Assembly (NCBI RefSeq): GCF_031954525.1
Contig: NZ_CP134867.1
Span: forward strand, 124,001 to 188,000
Length of the DNA stretch: 64,000 nt
Source: Dyella sp. BiH032
GTDB lineage: Bacteria > Pseudomonadota > Gammaproteobacteria > Xanthomonadales > Rhodanobacteraceae
Direction of reading: 5' to 3'
Shown here: positions 41,701 through 50,577 of the stretch, piece after piece
How positions within the stretch are numbered: the first letter of the stretch is position 1
Layout: the number at the start of each line of letters is the position of its first letter
The notes under the pieces: model-generated
What the model was told of the DNA's origin: nothing
Databases searched by the model: none
Seen by the model: the letters and a program-made list of their open reading frames with translations, nothing else
Program-made: the position numbers and the translations under genes

Positions 41701-44594
41701 GTGCCGGTAATCGCCATGCCCGAAGCGGTCCAGGCAACGTTGTTGGCGTTGTCGTAGGCCGTCACTTCACTGCCACTTTCCGGCTCACTGGTGCGGCACA
41801 GACGGTGATAGCTGTCGTAGACCAGCGTCTTGGTGACATCACCGCTTAAACCGTTGGCCGTACCCCACTGATGAATCTGCGTGGGGTTGCCATACTGGTC
41901 GCGGATAATGGTCTGGTTGATGCCCTCCGGCGCCTGCACTTGGATTACAGCGTCATAGGTGGGCTGGTCGAAGACCTGGTAGCTGGTCGTGGTGACGTAG
42001 TTCTTCGGATCGGTAACCTGCCGGCGGGCCCCCGATAGGTATGTTGTAGTAGCGGTCAGCGTGCCCAGTTCCGAGGTCTGCTGGGTCTGGGTAAGACGGC
42101 CGAGCGTGTCGTAGAAACTGGTGGTGCCAGCGGTGATCGCACTGCGGTCCGGCGCGCCGTTGACCGGATAGGACACGAATGTCTTCTGGCCTTTCCAGTC
42201 GTAATCGGTGCGCGCACTGATCGCGGTGCTGGTACCGCTAATGGAAGTCGTGCTCAGTACCGGGCGCAACATCGCATCGAAGTAGGTCGTGGTGACGGCG
42301 TTGCCCTTAGTCGTCACGCGCCGCCAATGGTTGGCCGGCACCCCTTGTTCGGCTGCGCCGACGAACGCATAGTCGAACGTCTTGGGGTACCACGCCACCT
42401 CGTCGCCCAATGGATAGTAGATGCGCTTGATCCGGCCTACCGGGTCATAGGTATAGCTGGTCGTTGCGCCAGCCTGATCCGTGATGCTCGTAATCTGACC
42501 GAAGTCATCCACCACCAGACTTTGCGTGGTGCTATCTGGATACCCGATCAGCTGCGGAATACCGCGCTTGTAGTTGCCCAGCGTAGTAGTGTGGGTATTG
42601 CCGTCGGTGAAGCTCGCCAATTGGCCCTGAGCGTTGAACGTATAGCTCATTACCGGCTGGCCGAAGCGATAGCGTTGTGACAGCGTGACGTTGCTCAGAT
42701 CGTATACATACTTATCGATCGTCTCGGTCTGGCCTTTGTAAATGTTGTCCACTTGTGTGGGCAGGCCAAGCACCCAATGCGGCAGATCATTGAGGTAGGC
42801 CGTCTGTTCCTCGACCGGATCCTGACTGAAGCTGTTGTACCGCTTGGTCTTGGTGACTTGTGCGAACTCATTGAATGATTCGGCCAGCCACGTATAAGTA
42901 TCTCCGTCCTGTTGGATGTCCTTCTGTTGCAGTGGCGCCACCTGAGAGGTAATTGCCTCATTGATGCGCTGACCCTGCCAGCTGGTTCCGAACCAGCTTG
43001 GCCACGGACCATTCGACTCACTGGCGTATTGGGTGATCTCCGATCGCGCGATTGCGCTGCTCGTGTTCCCGACATACATATCGGTGCGCAGCATCCGGCC
43101 TTCGCTGATGTCGAACCAATTGCTAAAGGTATAACGCGTGGCTCTGCCGTCCGGATTGACTACATCGGTCCAGACAGTCGACGGGCAACCATTGACACAA
43201 TCGTTATCCCAGCTGTCATTGGCTGGCGAGTAGCTGTAATTCCAGCTTTGCGAGGCGGGTAGGCCTGCGCCGCTGAATATCTTGTTGGTGATCGTGTACG
43301 AGTACCAGGCACGTGGAACGAGTGCATAGCCGGTCTCATAGTCTCCACCCCAGCAGGACTTCGGCGCGTGCGAGCGACCATGCTTGATCGCTGTCACGGT
43401 GAAGGTGCCTGTGAGGCCGGAGGGATGCGTGATGCTGCCGGACCAGGAACTTGGAGCAACCACACCCGGGCTGTTGCAATCACCAAGAATGTTCGGCGTC
43501 AAATCAGGCTGATACTTGAGGTTTGCCATGGCAAAACCCCACTCGCTCTGATCAGGCTGAGTCACTCGGGTTAGGGTGGGCTGCCCTGTCGCAGGAAAAG
43601 TACCGTAGCTGTATGTCCATGTCCGCGGGGTGCCGCTGGAAGGCTGCGCGGTAACGCTAGCGATCGTGCCGTTGCTGTTGTACTGCAACGAGATTTCGCG
43701 TCCATCACTGGCGGTGATACTCGTGAGATTCCCCCCGGTATAGTTGTAGTGCAGCCAGTTGCCAAAGCGGTCCTCGATCTTGGTCACCAGCAGGGCTGCG
43801 TATTCGCGGTACAGGTCGTCCGTTTCGCCGTCGGATAGCGGTATCGGCTTAGTGATGATTGGCGCTTGGCTGTAGCCGAAATAGTCGAACGTGTATTTCG
43901 TGCCATCCGGCGCAAGCGCGAAGAACGCCTCACGCGTGGAATCGTTGGCCGCCTGCGGCAGGCAACCGATCATCCAGTGCTTCTTGGTGAGCGCGGGAAA
44001 CACCTGCCCGGGCATTTGCGGTGCGTAGGCGTAGTTCCCTTGAGAGCGCCCAAGAATGTCCTGTGAATCACCTCCGGGCATCACCAGCTGATAGCCATGC
44101 CACCATTCATCGGCGCCCCAGTTCTGGCGACTGGTGATACCTCCGGGCTTCATTACGACCGGCGGGATCCCGATGTGCGTGCAGATTGCCAATGGCGAAG
44201 GACCATCGACCATCCAGTCCTGCACGTTCTGCTGAGTCGCAGCGATAGTGGTGATACGAGGAAGGTCGAGCTCCCAGTCAGCGAAGGCCCAGTTGGCAAA
44301 GCCATCGGTGTCGTCCTTGCCCGTGATACGGAACGACCGCGTCAACTGCAACAGCGGGCCGGTACCGGAAAGGCTGATATCTGTCTGCGAAAACGACAGG
44401 CTCCCGTTGTACAGGCCAATGTTCTCGCCAAAAGGGTTTTCGCCGAGAGGTTGGATGTCCTCATCAATCTTGAGGAGCTTCTTGTACTCCAACTCTGGAG
44501 AAATATTTTGCTGGGCAGCGAGGCCCGTCGACAGAAGCAAAAGCGCGACCGCAATCCATCCATGGCGCGAAACGCGCCGCTGACGACAAGCCAT
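38769..44594 (-). CDS. RHS-repeat shell protein with C-terminal FnIII-like repeats
   Basis: A 1941-residue exported protein. The signal peptide (ending STGLAAQQ) is followed by an N-terminal beta region (NPFGENIGLYNGSLSFSQTD). Many YD/RHS repeats follow (YDPVGRIKRIYYPLGD, YDTLGRLTQTQQTS, GYDNRGNVNSRNG) to about residue 1320 (YIYLGKKLIARNESLK). At the point where RHS proteins usually continue with the core, there are instead seven fibronectin-III-like repeats and then the stop. The ATG at 44594 has GGGGGAA upstream; an ATG at 44627 is in frame. The missing core and toxin are in the next gene. Confidence 0.88.
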   Translation of the reverse strand: MACRQRRVSRHGWIAVALLLLSTGLAAQQNISPELEYKKLLKIDEDIQPLGENPFGENIGLYNGSLSFSQTDISLSGTGPLLQLTRSFRITGKDDTDGFANWAFADWELDLPRITTIAATQQNVQDWMVDGPSPLAICTHIGIPPVVMKPGGITSRQNWGADEWWHGYQLVMPGGDSQDILGRSQGNYAYAPQMPGQVFPALTKKHWMIGCLPQAANDSTREAFFALAPDGTKYTFDYFGYSQAPIITKPIPLSDGETDDLYREYAALLVTKIEDRFGNWLHYNYTGGNLTSITASDGREISLQYNSNGTIASVTAQPSSGTPRTWTYSYGTFPATGQPTLTRVTQPDQSEWGFAMANLKYQPDLTPNILGDCNSPGVVAPSSWSGSITHPSGLTGTFTVTAIKHGRSHAPKSCWGGDYETGYALVPRAWYSYTITNKIFSGAGLPASQSWNYSYSPANDSWDNDCVNGCPSTVWTDVVNPDGRATRYTFSNWFDISEGRMLRTDMYVGNTSSAIARSEITQYASESNGPWPSWFGTSWQGQRINEAITSQVAPLQQKDIQQDGDTYTWLAESFNEFAQVTKTKRYNSFSQDPVEEQTAYLNDLPHWVLGLPTQVDNIYKGQTETIDKYVYDLSNVTLSQRYRFGQPVMSYTFNAQGQLASFTDGNTHTTTLGNYKRGIPQLIGYPDSTTQSLVVDDFGQITSITDQAGATTSYTYDPVGRIKRIYYPLGDEVAWYPKTFDYAFVGAAEQGVPANHWRRVTTKGNAVTTTYFDAMLRPVLSTTSISGTSTAISARTDYDWKGQKTFVSYPVNGAPDRSAITAGTTSFYDTLGRLTQTQQTSELGTLTATTTYLSGARRQVTDPKNYVTTTSYQVFDQPTYDAVIQVQAPEGINQTIIRDQYGNPTQIHQWGTANGLSGDVTKTLVYDSYHRLCRTSEPESGSEVTAYDNANNVAWTASGMAITGTDCGYGQVPTAAQTTRSYDPMNRVLTLAPPAGTQSTTYSYDPLGNVHTASSGVTFWTGFRNKLGQLTGESLQVDGQDLWRMGYAHDAYGSVSTIQYPDGEAVSYAPDALGRATQVGGYATGVSYYPDGEVASFTFGNGDSYAVQKNARQLLSNFTYGNGGALKLSEDYAYDANGNITSITDLAAGTRTKTFGYDTLNRLTNAQASNLWGTESYGYDPINNIRSRVSGGQMFTYNYDATNRLTSITQGANAVVTLGYDNRGNVNSRNGTTMNFDQKNQLTDIPGYDSYQYDAAGRRVIKTPANGAGATYYFYTQAGQLVYAFDASASKATNYIYLGKKLIARNESLKLGNPASITFSANASGGNYTVNWTAVPGATSYNLQISADNGASWNVAGSGTLTGTSLAVLNQEGGDYLYRVQACAASGCVSGWTVSATLGVTPATPTIMVPGGIVNGNYTVSWTAPMSATSYDVQEALNGGAWVTIAADTTALSISRPGTASGNYTYQVQAKNSHGTRGFVTSSVVKVDTTYGVVPPAPTSLAVPAASADGNAALSWASVSQITHYVVQQSSDGGSNWSNVYDGTATTAALSGLANGSYLYRVEACNAYNCSAWKAGSNALVVTHPPTGIPTLSVPSNSTSGSYAVSWTAVSTATSYTLQESTNGGGTWSTAQSNGGTSWSTSGRGNGSYSYRVQACNVGGCGGWSSTGTTTVLLPPPMPASISVPATSNGPVAISWAASSTATSYNLAQSFNGGGLTGVYSGAATSVSTTESATGSVVFYVQACNASGCSGYKTSSAVTVTIPPSSAPGISAPSSNNSGSYTVSWSGVGGATYYNLQEQLNGGGWTLVQANGSTSWGASGKGTATYGYRVQACNAGGCGPWSGTANVVVTRIPATPTAPDYSLSGGGAKHYVYLNWSTVAGATSYDLEETNSNDGTFIVYTGPNTTFSELTDITGDTIQYRVRACNSAGCSPWSGYRTVSL
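38772..40655 (-). repeat. Seven tandem FnIII-like coding repeats
   Basis: About 628 residues form seven units of roughly 90. Each has the pattern P-x-SVP...(G)xYTVSWTAVxxATSYxLQES...GSYxYRVQACNxxGCSxW. The Cys pair in ACNxxGC recurs in most units and may form a disulfide. The units differ in sequence, so this is an old array rather than a recent duplication. Confidence 0.8.
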
Positions 44595-45113
44595 AATTCC
44601 CCCGGTTTGAAAGTCGTGCCCCCGCACGCGCGAAGTCGTAGAGATGGCCCCTTACCCCCATCTCATGCCTTCTCGCCGCCAGAAAATAGAACGGCGGCGT
44701 GAAGACAAGTAGCAGAACAAAATATCTTGCACAAGCATCTTGCGAATGTTGCGCTTTCGCACGACTAACTCATTGATCCGATAAGTCGGCTTGTTATGAG
44801 CAACGGGTAACTGACAGCTAGACGTAAGATTCTTTGACGTCCGAAGAAGAGCTTGCCTTGCCTTCTATAATCGTGATGGCGATTTTGCCAATGCGGCCGG
44901 CGTATCCACATGGAGCCCCACGAGCAACATAAAGTGGTTCGCCATATCCAACAGCATCCACGGCAGCGGCGCGCGGACTCATATGCTCCGGTGTGTTACC
45001 GGGACCAGCACGCTATAGACATGCGATCCGTATTAACGGCCATAGCGACCTACTTGACCATATCAAGGACGAGGTCAGGGTAACTGTGGGCCCTGCCTTG
45101 TCCCTGGCAGGCG
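44595..45113. other. AT-richer intergenic region
   Basis: These 519 bp between the RHS gene and the beta-glucosidase gene hold no convincing gene. TATAAT at 44866-44871 is a perfect -10 hexamer on the plus strand but has no -35 and no downstream gene. The region should hold the RHS promoter and the beta-glucosidase 3' end. Confidence 0.5.
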
Positions 45114-47324
45114 TTAAAGCGTGGAGGCCGAAAGCGTCACGTTGATCGGCGCCCCAACCGTCTCCGACGACGAACCCTCGACCACCACGTACTCGCCCCC
45201 ACGCACCACCCACCCACGCTTCGCCACGTCGAAGTCCGCCAACAACTTCCGCTCCAACGGAATGCTCACCTCCCGCTTCTCACCCGGCTTGAGGAACACC
45301 TTCGCGAAACCCGCGAGACGCTTCGCCTTCGCGCCCGGCACCTGCACATACACCTGTGCCACATCCGCGCCGGCGCGCTTGCCGGTGTTGGCCACGGTTA
45401 CCGTGGCCGTCACCTTGTCGCCCTTCGCGTCGACCTTGAGCGGGCCGTGCTCGAAGGTGGTGTACGAGAGGCCGTAGCCGAAGGGGAACAGCGGCTGGAT
45501 GCCTTTCATCTGGTACCAGCGATAGCCGACATTCGCGCCTTCGATCGCATAGTCCACCGTGTCCGGCGGCGTGCCGCCCGCGGCGGCGGGGAGGTCGGGG
45601 CGCGGGAGTTGCGCGACGTCGCGCGGCCAGCTGATGGGCAGGCGGCCGGAAGGGTTGACCTTGCCGGAGAGGAGGTTGGCGATGCCCGTGCCGGCGTCGC
45701 CGCCGGGGTACCAGACTTCCAGCACGGCGCCCACCTGATTGAGCCAGGGCATGGCGACGGGGCTGCCGTTCTCCAGCACGACGATGGTGTGCGGATTGGC
45801 TTTGGCTACCGCGGCGACGAGTGCGTCCTGGCCATCCGGCAGTGACAAGTCCGGCGCGTCGAACGCTTCACCGGCCCACTTCTGCACGAACACCACGGCG
45901 ACCTTCGACTTCGCCGCGAGCGCCGCGGCGGCGGCGACGTCATCGCCGCTGGCGAACTGCACGTTCGCCTTGGGCGCCATCGCCTGCAATGCCTTCAGCG
46001 GCGCATAGGGGTGATACATGATCGGGCCCGGCCAATCGGTCGGCTTCAGGCCCGGCACGGCGTTGCCGCCCTTTGCACTGACGAGCGAGGAACCGCCGCC
46101 GGCCAGCACGCCCTTATCCGCGTGCGCGCCGATCACCGCGATGGATTCGAGCTTCGTCGCATCGAGCGGCAACAGGCCGTTCTCGTTGCGCAGAAGCACC
46201 GCACCGGCTTCCAGCGTTTCGCGCGCCACGGCGAGGTTGGCTTTCTCGTCAATCGGCGCCTTCTTTGCCGGATGCTCGAACACGCCCGCGGCAAAGAAAC
46301 TGCGCAGGATGCGCTTGACCATGTCGTCGATGCGCGCCTGCTTCACCTCGCCCTTGGCGAGCGCGGTCTTCAGCGGCGCATCGAAGTAGATCTCCTTGTC
46401 GAAGATCTCGCCGGCCGATTCCTGGTCCAGCCCTGCGTTCACCGCTTTCGCCGCGCTGTGTACGCCGCCCCAGTCGGACATCACGAAGCCGGGATACTTC
46501 CAGTCGCGCTTGAGCACCTGGTTGAGCAGGTAGTCGTTCTCGCAGGCCCAGTCGCCATTGATCTTGTTGTACGAGCACATCACCGAGCCAGGCTTGCCGC
46601 GCTCGATCGCCAGCTCGAAGGCCAGCAGATCGGATTCGCGCATGGCCTGCTCGCCGATCTGTGCGCTGATGGTGGTGCGGCCGGTTTCCTGGTCGTTGAG
46701 CGCGTAGTGCTTGATGGTGGAGACGACGTGCTGGCTTTCGATGCCGCGGATGGCTTCGCCGACGATGGTGCCGGCCAGCAGCGGGTCTTCGCCGGCGTAT
46801 TCGAAGTTGCGGCCGTTGCGCGGTTCGCGCATCAGGTTGATGCCGCCGGCCAGCAGCACGTTGAAGCCTTTCGCATGCGCCTCGCCGCCGATCATGGCGC
46901 CGCCGCGGAAGGCGATTTTCGGGTCCCAGCTCGCCGCGGTGACGGGCCCGGCCGGCAGCGGCGTGGCGTAGTCGCCGGGGCGCATGCGGTCGGAGGTGGC
47001 CACGCCCAGGCCGGCGTCGCTTTCCTGGATGGCGGGAATGCCGACGCGATCGAGCGCCGGGATGTAGCCGGCCGAACCGATGTAGCCCGGCGGCACCGGC
47101 TTGTCTTCCGGCTTGCGCGGGCCGGCGTAGTAGCTGCGGATGAGGTGGAACTTCTCGTCCTGCGTGAGCTGCGCCAGCAGCAGATCGGCGCGCTTGTCGG
47201 GCGAGAGCTTCGCATCGCTCCATGGATGCGCCGCCGGCGCCTGCTGGGCCAGCGCTGTGCCCATCCAGGTGGCCAGTCCGAACACGATCGCGCACCGCAG
47301 TGCGTTGCCGGCTTTGCGTTTCAT
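45114..47324 (-). CDS. bglX: Glycoside hydrolase family 3 beta-glucosidase
   Basis: A 736-residue exported GH3 enzyme releasing terminal beta-D-glucose (or xylose) from oligosaccharides. It has a signal peptide (cleavage near ALAQQ), the N-terminal barrel with the catalytic nucleophile D284 in GFVMSDWGG, and KHYALNDQETGR. The alpha/beta sandwich (LLRNENGLLPLD, VIGAHAD) is followed by a C-terminal FnIII-like domain (VTVANTGKRAGADVAQVYV). Length is typical of BglX (about 750). The substrate range is not readable. The gene stands alone downstream of the divergent amidotransferase region. Confidence 0.93.
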   Translation of the reverse strand: MKRKAGNALRCAIVFGLATWMGTALAQQAPAAHPWSDAKLSPDKRADLLLAQLTQDEKFHLIRSYYAGPRKPEDKPVPPGYIGSAGYIPALDRVGIPAIQESDAGLGVATSDRMRPGDYATPLPAGPVTAASWDPKIAFRGGAMIGGEAHAKGFNVLLAGGINLMREPRNGRNFEYAGEDPLLAGTIVGEAIRGIESQHVVSTIKHYALNDQETGRTTISAQIGEQAMRESDLLAFELAIERGKPGSVMCSYNKINGDWACENDYLLNQVLKRDWKYPGFVMSDWGGVHSAAKAVNAGLDQESAGEIFDKEIYFDAPLKTALAKGEVKQARIDDMVKRILRSFFAAGVFEHPAKKAPIDEKANLAVARETLEAGAVLLRNENGLLPLDATKLESIAVIGAHADKGVLAGGGSSLVSAKGGNAVPGLKPTDWPGPIMYHPYAPLKALQAMAPKANVQFASGDDVAAAAALAAKSKVAVVFVQKWAGEAFDAPDLSLPDGQDALVAAVAKANPHTIVVLENGSPVAMPWLNQVGAVLEVWYPGGDAGTGIANLLSGKVNPSGRLPISWPRDVAQLPRPDLPAAAGGTPPDTVDYAIEGANVGYRWYQMKGIQPLFPFGYGLSYTTFEHGPLKVDAKGDKVTATVTVANTGKRAGADVAQVYVQVPGAKAKRLAGFAKVFLKPGEKREVSIPLERKLLADFDVAKRGWVVRGGEYVVVEGSSSETVGAPINVTLSASTL

Positions 47325-47473
47325 CCCTCGTCCCTCCGTCGGAGCTGGCGCGGCCTGTATGGCCTCGCGCCGGTGCAGTCATTGAAAGGGCGGAGTATGC
47401 ACGGCGGGTGGTGCCGTGTCCGTCGAAGCCCACCGGCGGTGGGCGAAATCATCAAGCGCTCTGGCGGAAATCG

Positions 47474-48181
47474 TCACTCGCCGGCCTCGCAGCCATCCAG
47501 CCACGCTTCGAAAACCGCGCGCGCGGCGCGGGTCAACGCGTCGCCATGTAATGCGGCATCCCGGCGGATGGTGGCGGGATCGATACGATGCGCCGCCAAC
47601 TCGTGCGCATGGCCGATCAGCCAGCGCTCCAGCCGCGGCGCTTCCACTTCCAGATGGAACTGCAGGCCGAGCGCGTGGCGTCCGAGGGCAAAGGCTTGGT
47701 TGGGAAAGCCCGGCGTCTGCGCCAGGCGTTGCGCGCCGGCGGGAATCGCGAACTGATCGCCATGCCAGTGCAGCACCGGCACATCGCCAATCGCCTGGAG
47801 TACGGACGCACGCCCGTCGTCAGTGAGCGACAGCGGGCCGAAGCCGATCTCCGCCCGGCCGGTCGGCGCCACCTCGGCGCCGAGCGCCTGCGCCATCAGT
47901 TGCGCGCCCAGGCAGATGCCCAGCGTGGGCCGGCGTGCTGCTAGCCGCGCGGCGATGGCGGCCTGTTCCTCGACCAGGAAGGGATAGCGCTCTCTCTCGT
48001 AGACACCGATGGGCCCGCCCAGGACCACGAGGAGATCGACCGCGGTGACGTCCGCCGCGCCGATGGCATCGACACCGGCTTCCGCATAACGGACGTCGTA
48101 GCCGCGCTCGGCCAGCAGCGGCGCGAGCAGGCCGAGGTCTTCGAAAGCGACGTGGCGGATCGCCAGGGCAGTGCGGGTCAT
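47474..48181 (-). CDS. Class I glutamine amidotransferase-like protein
   Basis: A 235-residue GATase domain protein with nucleophile C90 in GICLGAQ, the GGP-I loop LGGPIGVYE and the catalytic H176/E178 in QFHLEVE. It resembles GMP-synthase-like amidotransferases (YfeJ group) that lack a synthetase domain; some act on gamma-glutamyl compounds, but the substrate here is unknown. The ATG at 48181 is chosen because GAGGAG lies 8 bp upstream. It is downstream of an AraC gene on the same strand. Confidence 0.88.
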   Translation of the reverse strand: MTRTALAIRHVAFEDLGLLAPLLAERGYDVRYAEAGVDAIGAADVTAVDLLVVLGGPIGVYERERYPFLVEEQAAIAARLAARRPTLGICLGAQLMAQALGAEVAPTGRAEIGFGPLSLTDDGRASVLQAIGDVPVLHWHGDQFAIPAGAQRLAQTPGFPNQAFALGRHALGLQFHLEVEAPRLERWLIGHAHELAAHRIDPATIRRDAALHGDALTRAARAVFEAWLDGCEAGE

Positions 48182-48263
48182 GCGTTCGGCTCCTCTTCCA
48201 TCGTGAAAACGCCGCGGTGCGCGCGGCATACCTCCGTCACGGTGCGGATCAACGCGCTCCGGC

Positions 48264-49226
48264 TTACTCCGCCGCGCGCCCGCGCACCGCGCCGGGCGGC
48301 CGGCCCACCACGCGCTTGAAGGCGCGGCTGAACGCGGCCAGCGAACCATAGCCCAGCTTGTAAGCCACGGCTTCGATCGGCTCCTGGTCGCGCGCGATCC
48401 ATTGCGCGGCCAGGCGCATGCGCAGCTCCGTGAGATAGCGCAGCGGCGTCATGCCGGTGACGGCGAGGAAACGTTCGGCGAAGACCGAGCGCGAGCTGCC
48501 CATCTGCGCGGCCAGCTCGGCCACGGTCCAGTGGCGTCCGGGGTCGCGATGCAGCGCCACCAGTACCTTGCCCAGGCGCGGATCGCGCAGTGCCTCCACC
48601 CAGCCGGTGGCTTCGCCGCAGCCGCATTCCACCCAGCCGCGCACGATGAAGGCGGAGACCACGTCGGCCAGGCGCGCGAGGATGCCGGCCGAGCCGGCGC
48701 GCGGCGCGCGCGATTCGCGCTCCATGGCGTCGAGCATCGCGCGCAGTTCCGGATAGCGGTCCAGCAGGGTGTCGACCAGCATGACTTCGGGCATCACCCC
48801 GACCAGCGCCTGCATGCCGCCCAGGTCGAACTCCATGCAGCCGCTGAAGATGAGCGCGCCTTCGTCGCCGAGCGGGCAGGACCGGACGGCGTGGACCGTG
48901 GGGCAAAGGTCGGTGCCGCGCAGCGCGGCCACGTCCTGGCAGGGCTGCGCGGGCTCCGGCGTCGACCGCAGTTGATGCGTGCCACCGCGCGGCAGCAACG
49001 CGGCGGTGCCGGTGTCCAGGCGATGCATGGCGCCGTTCGGGCTGCGCAGGAACACCGGTCCGCGCGCCACGAAATGGAACTGCGCGCGCTCCGGCGCTTC
49101 GCCGAAGGCCAGCCCGAACGGCGGCGCCACTTCGATGCGCCGGTACTGCACGCCCACCAGGCGCATGCCCAGCAGCAGCTCGCTGGCCAGGTCGTGGGGG
49201 ATGGACGGAGAAAGCGGTGCGTCCAT
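48264..49226 (-). CDS. AraC family regulator (cupin_6 type)
   Basis: A 320-residue transcription factor: N-terminal cupin-like sensing domain (AQFHFVARGPVFLRS, LPRGGTHQLRS) and C-terminal AraC domain with two helix-turn-helix motifs (VAELAAQMGSSRSVFAERFL; PIEAVAYKLGYGSLAAFSRA). A Cys pair at CGCG in the middle region may be redox- or metal-related. It is divergent from the NepI-like pump gene (about 90 bp apart), the classic arrangement for a local regulator of the pump. Confidence 0.9.
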   Translation of the reverse strand: MDAPLSPSIPHDLASELLLGMRLVGVQYRRIEVAPPFGLAFGEAPERAQFHFVARGPVFLRSPNGAMHRLDTGTAALLPRGGTHQLRSTPEPAQPCQDVAALRGTDLCPTVHAVRSCPLGDEGALIFSGCMEFDLGGMQALVGVMPEVMLVDTLLDRYPELRAMLDAMERESRAPRAGSAGILARLADVVSAFIVRGWVECGCGEATGWVEALRDPRLGKVLVALHRDPGRHWTVAELAAQMGSSRSVFAERFLAVTGMTPLRYLTELRMRLAAQWIARDQEPIEAVAYKLGYGSLAAFSRAFKRVVGRPPGAVRGRAAE

Positions 49227-49317
49227 GGCGTTCCGGACGATCGATCAACAATCAAGGAGCCGACATCATAGACCGTCCGTACGCTACGCTGCATCGCAAC
49301 ATACGATGGGATGACTG

Positions 49318-50520
49318 ATGGACACGAACGTACGGAGCTTGGAACCCGGCGCAGCCCCGGACCGGCCCGCCTGGGGCGCGGTGTGGTCGTTGACGCTGGG
49401 TGTGTTCGGCCTGGTCACGGCGGAATTCCTGCCGGCCAGCCTGCTCACGCCGATGGCCGCCAGCCTGGGCGTGACCGAGGGCCTGGCCGGCCAGGCGGTG
49501 ACCGCCACCGCGGTGGTGGCGATGGTGACCAGCCTGCTGATCTCGACCGTGACACGAAACATTGATCGGCGCTGGGTGCTCGTCGCCTTCTCGGTGCTGC
49601 TGATCCTGTCCAACCTGCTGGTGGTGTTCGCGCCGAACCTTGTCGCGGTGCTTGCCGGACGCGTGTTGCTGGGCATCGCCATTGGCGGTTTCTGGACCAT
49701 GTCCGCGGCGACCGCGATGCGGCTGGTGCCCGAGGCGCACGTGCCGCGCGCACTGTCGCTGATCTTCGCCGGCGTCTCGCTCGCCACCATCGCCGCGGCG
49801 CCGATGGGCAGCTACTTCGGCGCGCTGATTGGCTGGCGGAACGTGTTCCTGCTGGCGACCGTGCTGGGCGCGGTCGCGCTGGTGTGGCAGCTGGTCACCT
49901 TGCCGCGCATGCCGCCCAACGGCACCACCAGCCTGCGCACGCTGGTGGAGGTGCTGCAGCGGCCCGGCATGGCGCGCGGCATGCTGGCCTGCACGCTGGT
50001 GTTCACCGGCCACTTCGCCTTCTTCACCTACCTGCGCCCGTTCCTGGAGAACGTCACCGGCGTGGGCGTGAGCGGCCTATCGGCGATTCTGCTCGGCTTC
50101 GGCATCGCCAATTTCGTCGGCACGTCGTTGGCCGGCATGGTGCTGGAGCGCAACCTGCGCGCGATGCTGCTGGCGATGCCTCTATTGATGAGCGCGATCG
50201 CCATCGCCTTGGTCACGATCGGCCGCGTGCCGGCCGCCCATGCGGTGCTTGTCGCGCTGTGGGGCATGGCCTTCGGCGGCGTGCCGGTGGCGTGGTCCAC
50301 CTGGATCACGCGCACGGTGCCCGACCAGGCCGAGAGCGGCGGCGGCCTGATCGTGGCCGGCGTGCAGCTGGCGATCAGCCTGGGCGCGGCGCTGGGCGGC
50401 GCGATCTTCGACGCCGGCGGCGCGCGCGGCGTGTTCGCGGGCAGCGCGCTGGTACTGGCGGGAGCGGCGCTGCTGATTCTGTTCGGCTTCCGCGTGCGCG
50501 CGGCCGCCACGGCGTCCTGA
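49318..50520 (+). CDS. nepI: MFS efflux transporter, NepI-like
   Basis: A 400-residue 12-helix major-facilitator protein. Strong resemblance to E. coli NepI (purine-ribonucleoside efflux) is seen throughout: EFLPASLLTPMAASLGV, GQAVTATAVVAMVTSLLIS, GGFWTMSAATAMRLVP, GWRNVFLLATVLGAV and PVAWSTWITRTVPDQAE. The motif A-type loop appears as RNIDRRWV. A nucleoside or related drug efflux role at the inner membrane is likely. The divergent AraC gene at 48264 may control it. A hairpin lies just after the stop. Confidence 0.88.
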   Translation: MDTNVRSLEPGAAPDRPAWGAVWSLTLGVFGLVTAEFLPASLLTPMAASLGVTEGLAGQAVTATAVVAMVTSLLISTVTRNIDRRWVLVAFSVLLILSNLLVVFAPNLVAVLAGRVLLGIAIGGFWTMSAATAMRLVPEAHVPRALSLIFAGVSLATIAAAPMGSYFGALIGWRNVFLLATVLGAVALVWQLVTLPRMPPNGTTSLRTLVEVLQRPGMARGMLACTLVFTGHFAFFTYLRPFLENVTGVGVSGLSAILLGFGIANFVGTSLAGMVLERNLRAMLLAMPLLMSAIAIALVTIGRVPAAHAVLVALWGMAFGGVPVAWSTWITRTVPDQAESGGGLIVAGVQLAISLGAALGGAIFDAGGARGVFAGSALVLAGAALLILFGFRVRAAATAS

Positions 50521-50537
50521 TCGCCGCGGTGAAAGCG

Positions 50538-50561
50538 GAACGGGCGCCGAAGCGCCCGTTC
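50538..50561. terminator. Hairpin between convergent genes
   Basis: A 10-bp perfect stem (GAACGGGCGC / GCGCCCGTTC) with a CGAA loop (UUCG on the minus strand). The same 24 bp occur at 54343-54366. No T-run follows on either strand, so termination may be weak. Confidence 0.55.
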
Positions 50562-50577
50562 CCTCTGGCACGCGTTT

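Noticed and set aside
40173..41849. 558-codon plus-strand open frame inside the RHS gene
   Set aside because: It is antisense to RHS repeats, is Val/Ala/Gly/Arg-rich without a fold pattern, and lacks a ribosome-binding site; the minus-strand frame encodes clear YD repeats.
44866..44871. Plus-strand promoter (TATAAT)
   Set aside because: No -35 box at a workable distance and no plus-strand gene downstream.
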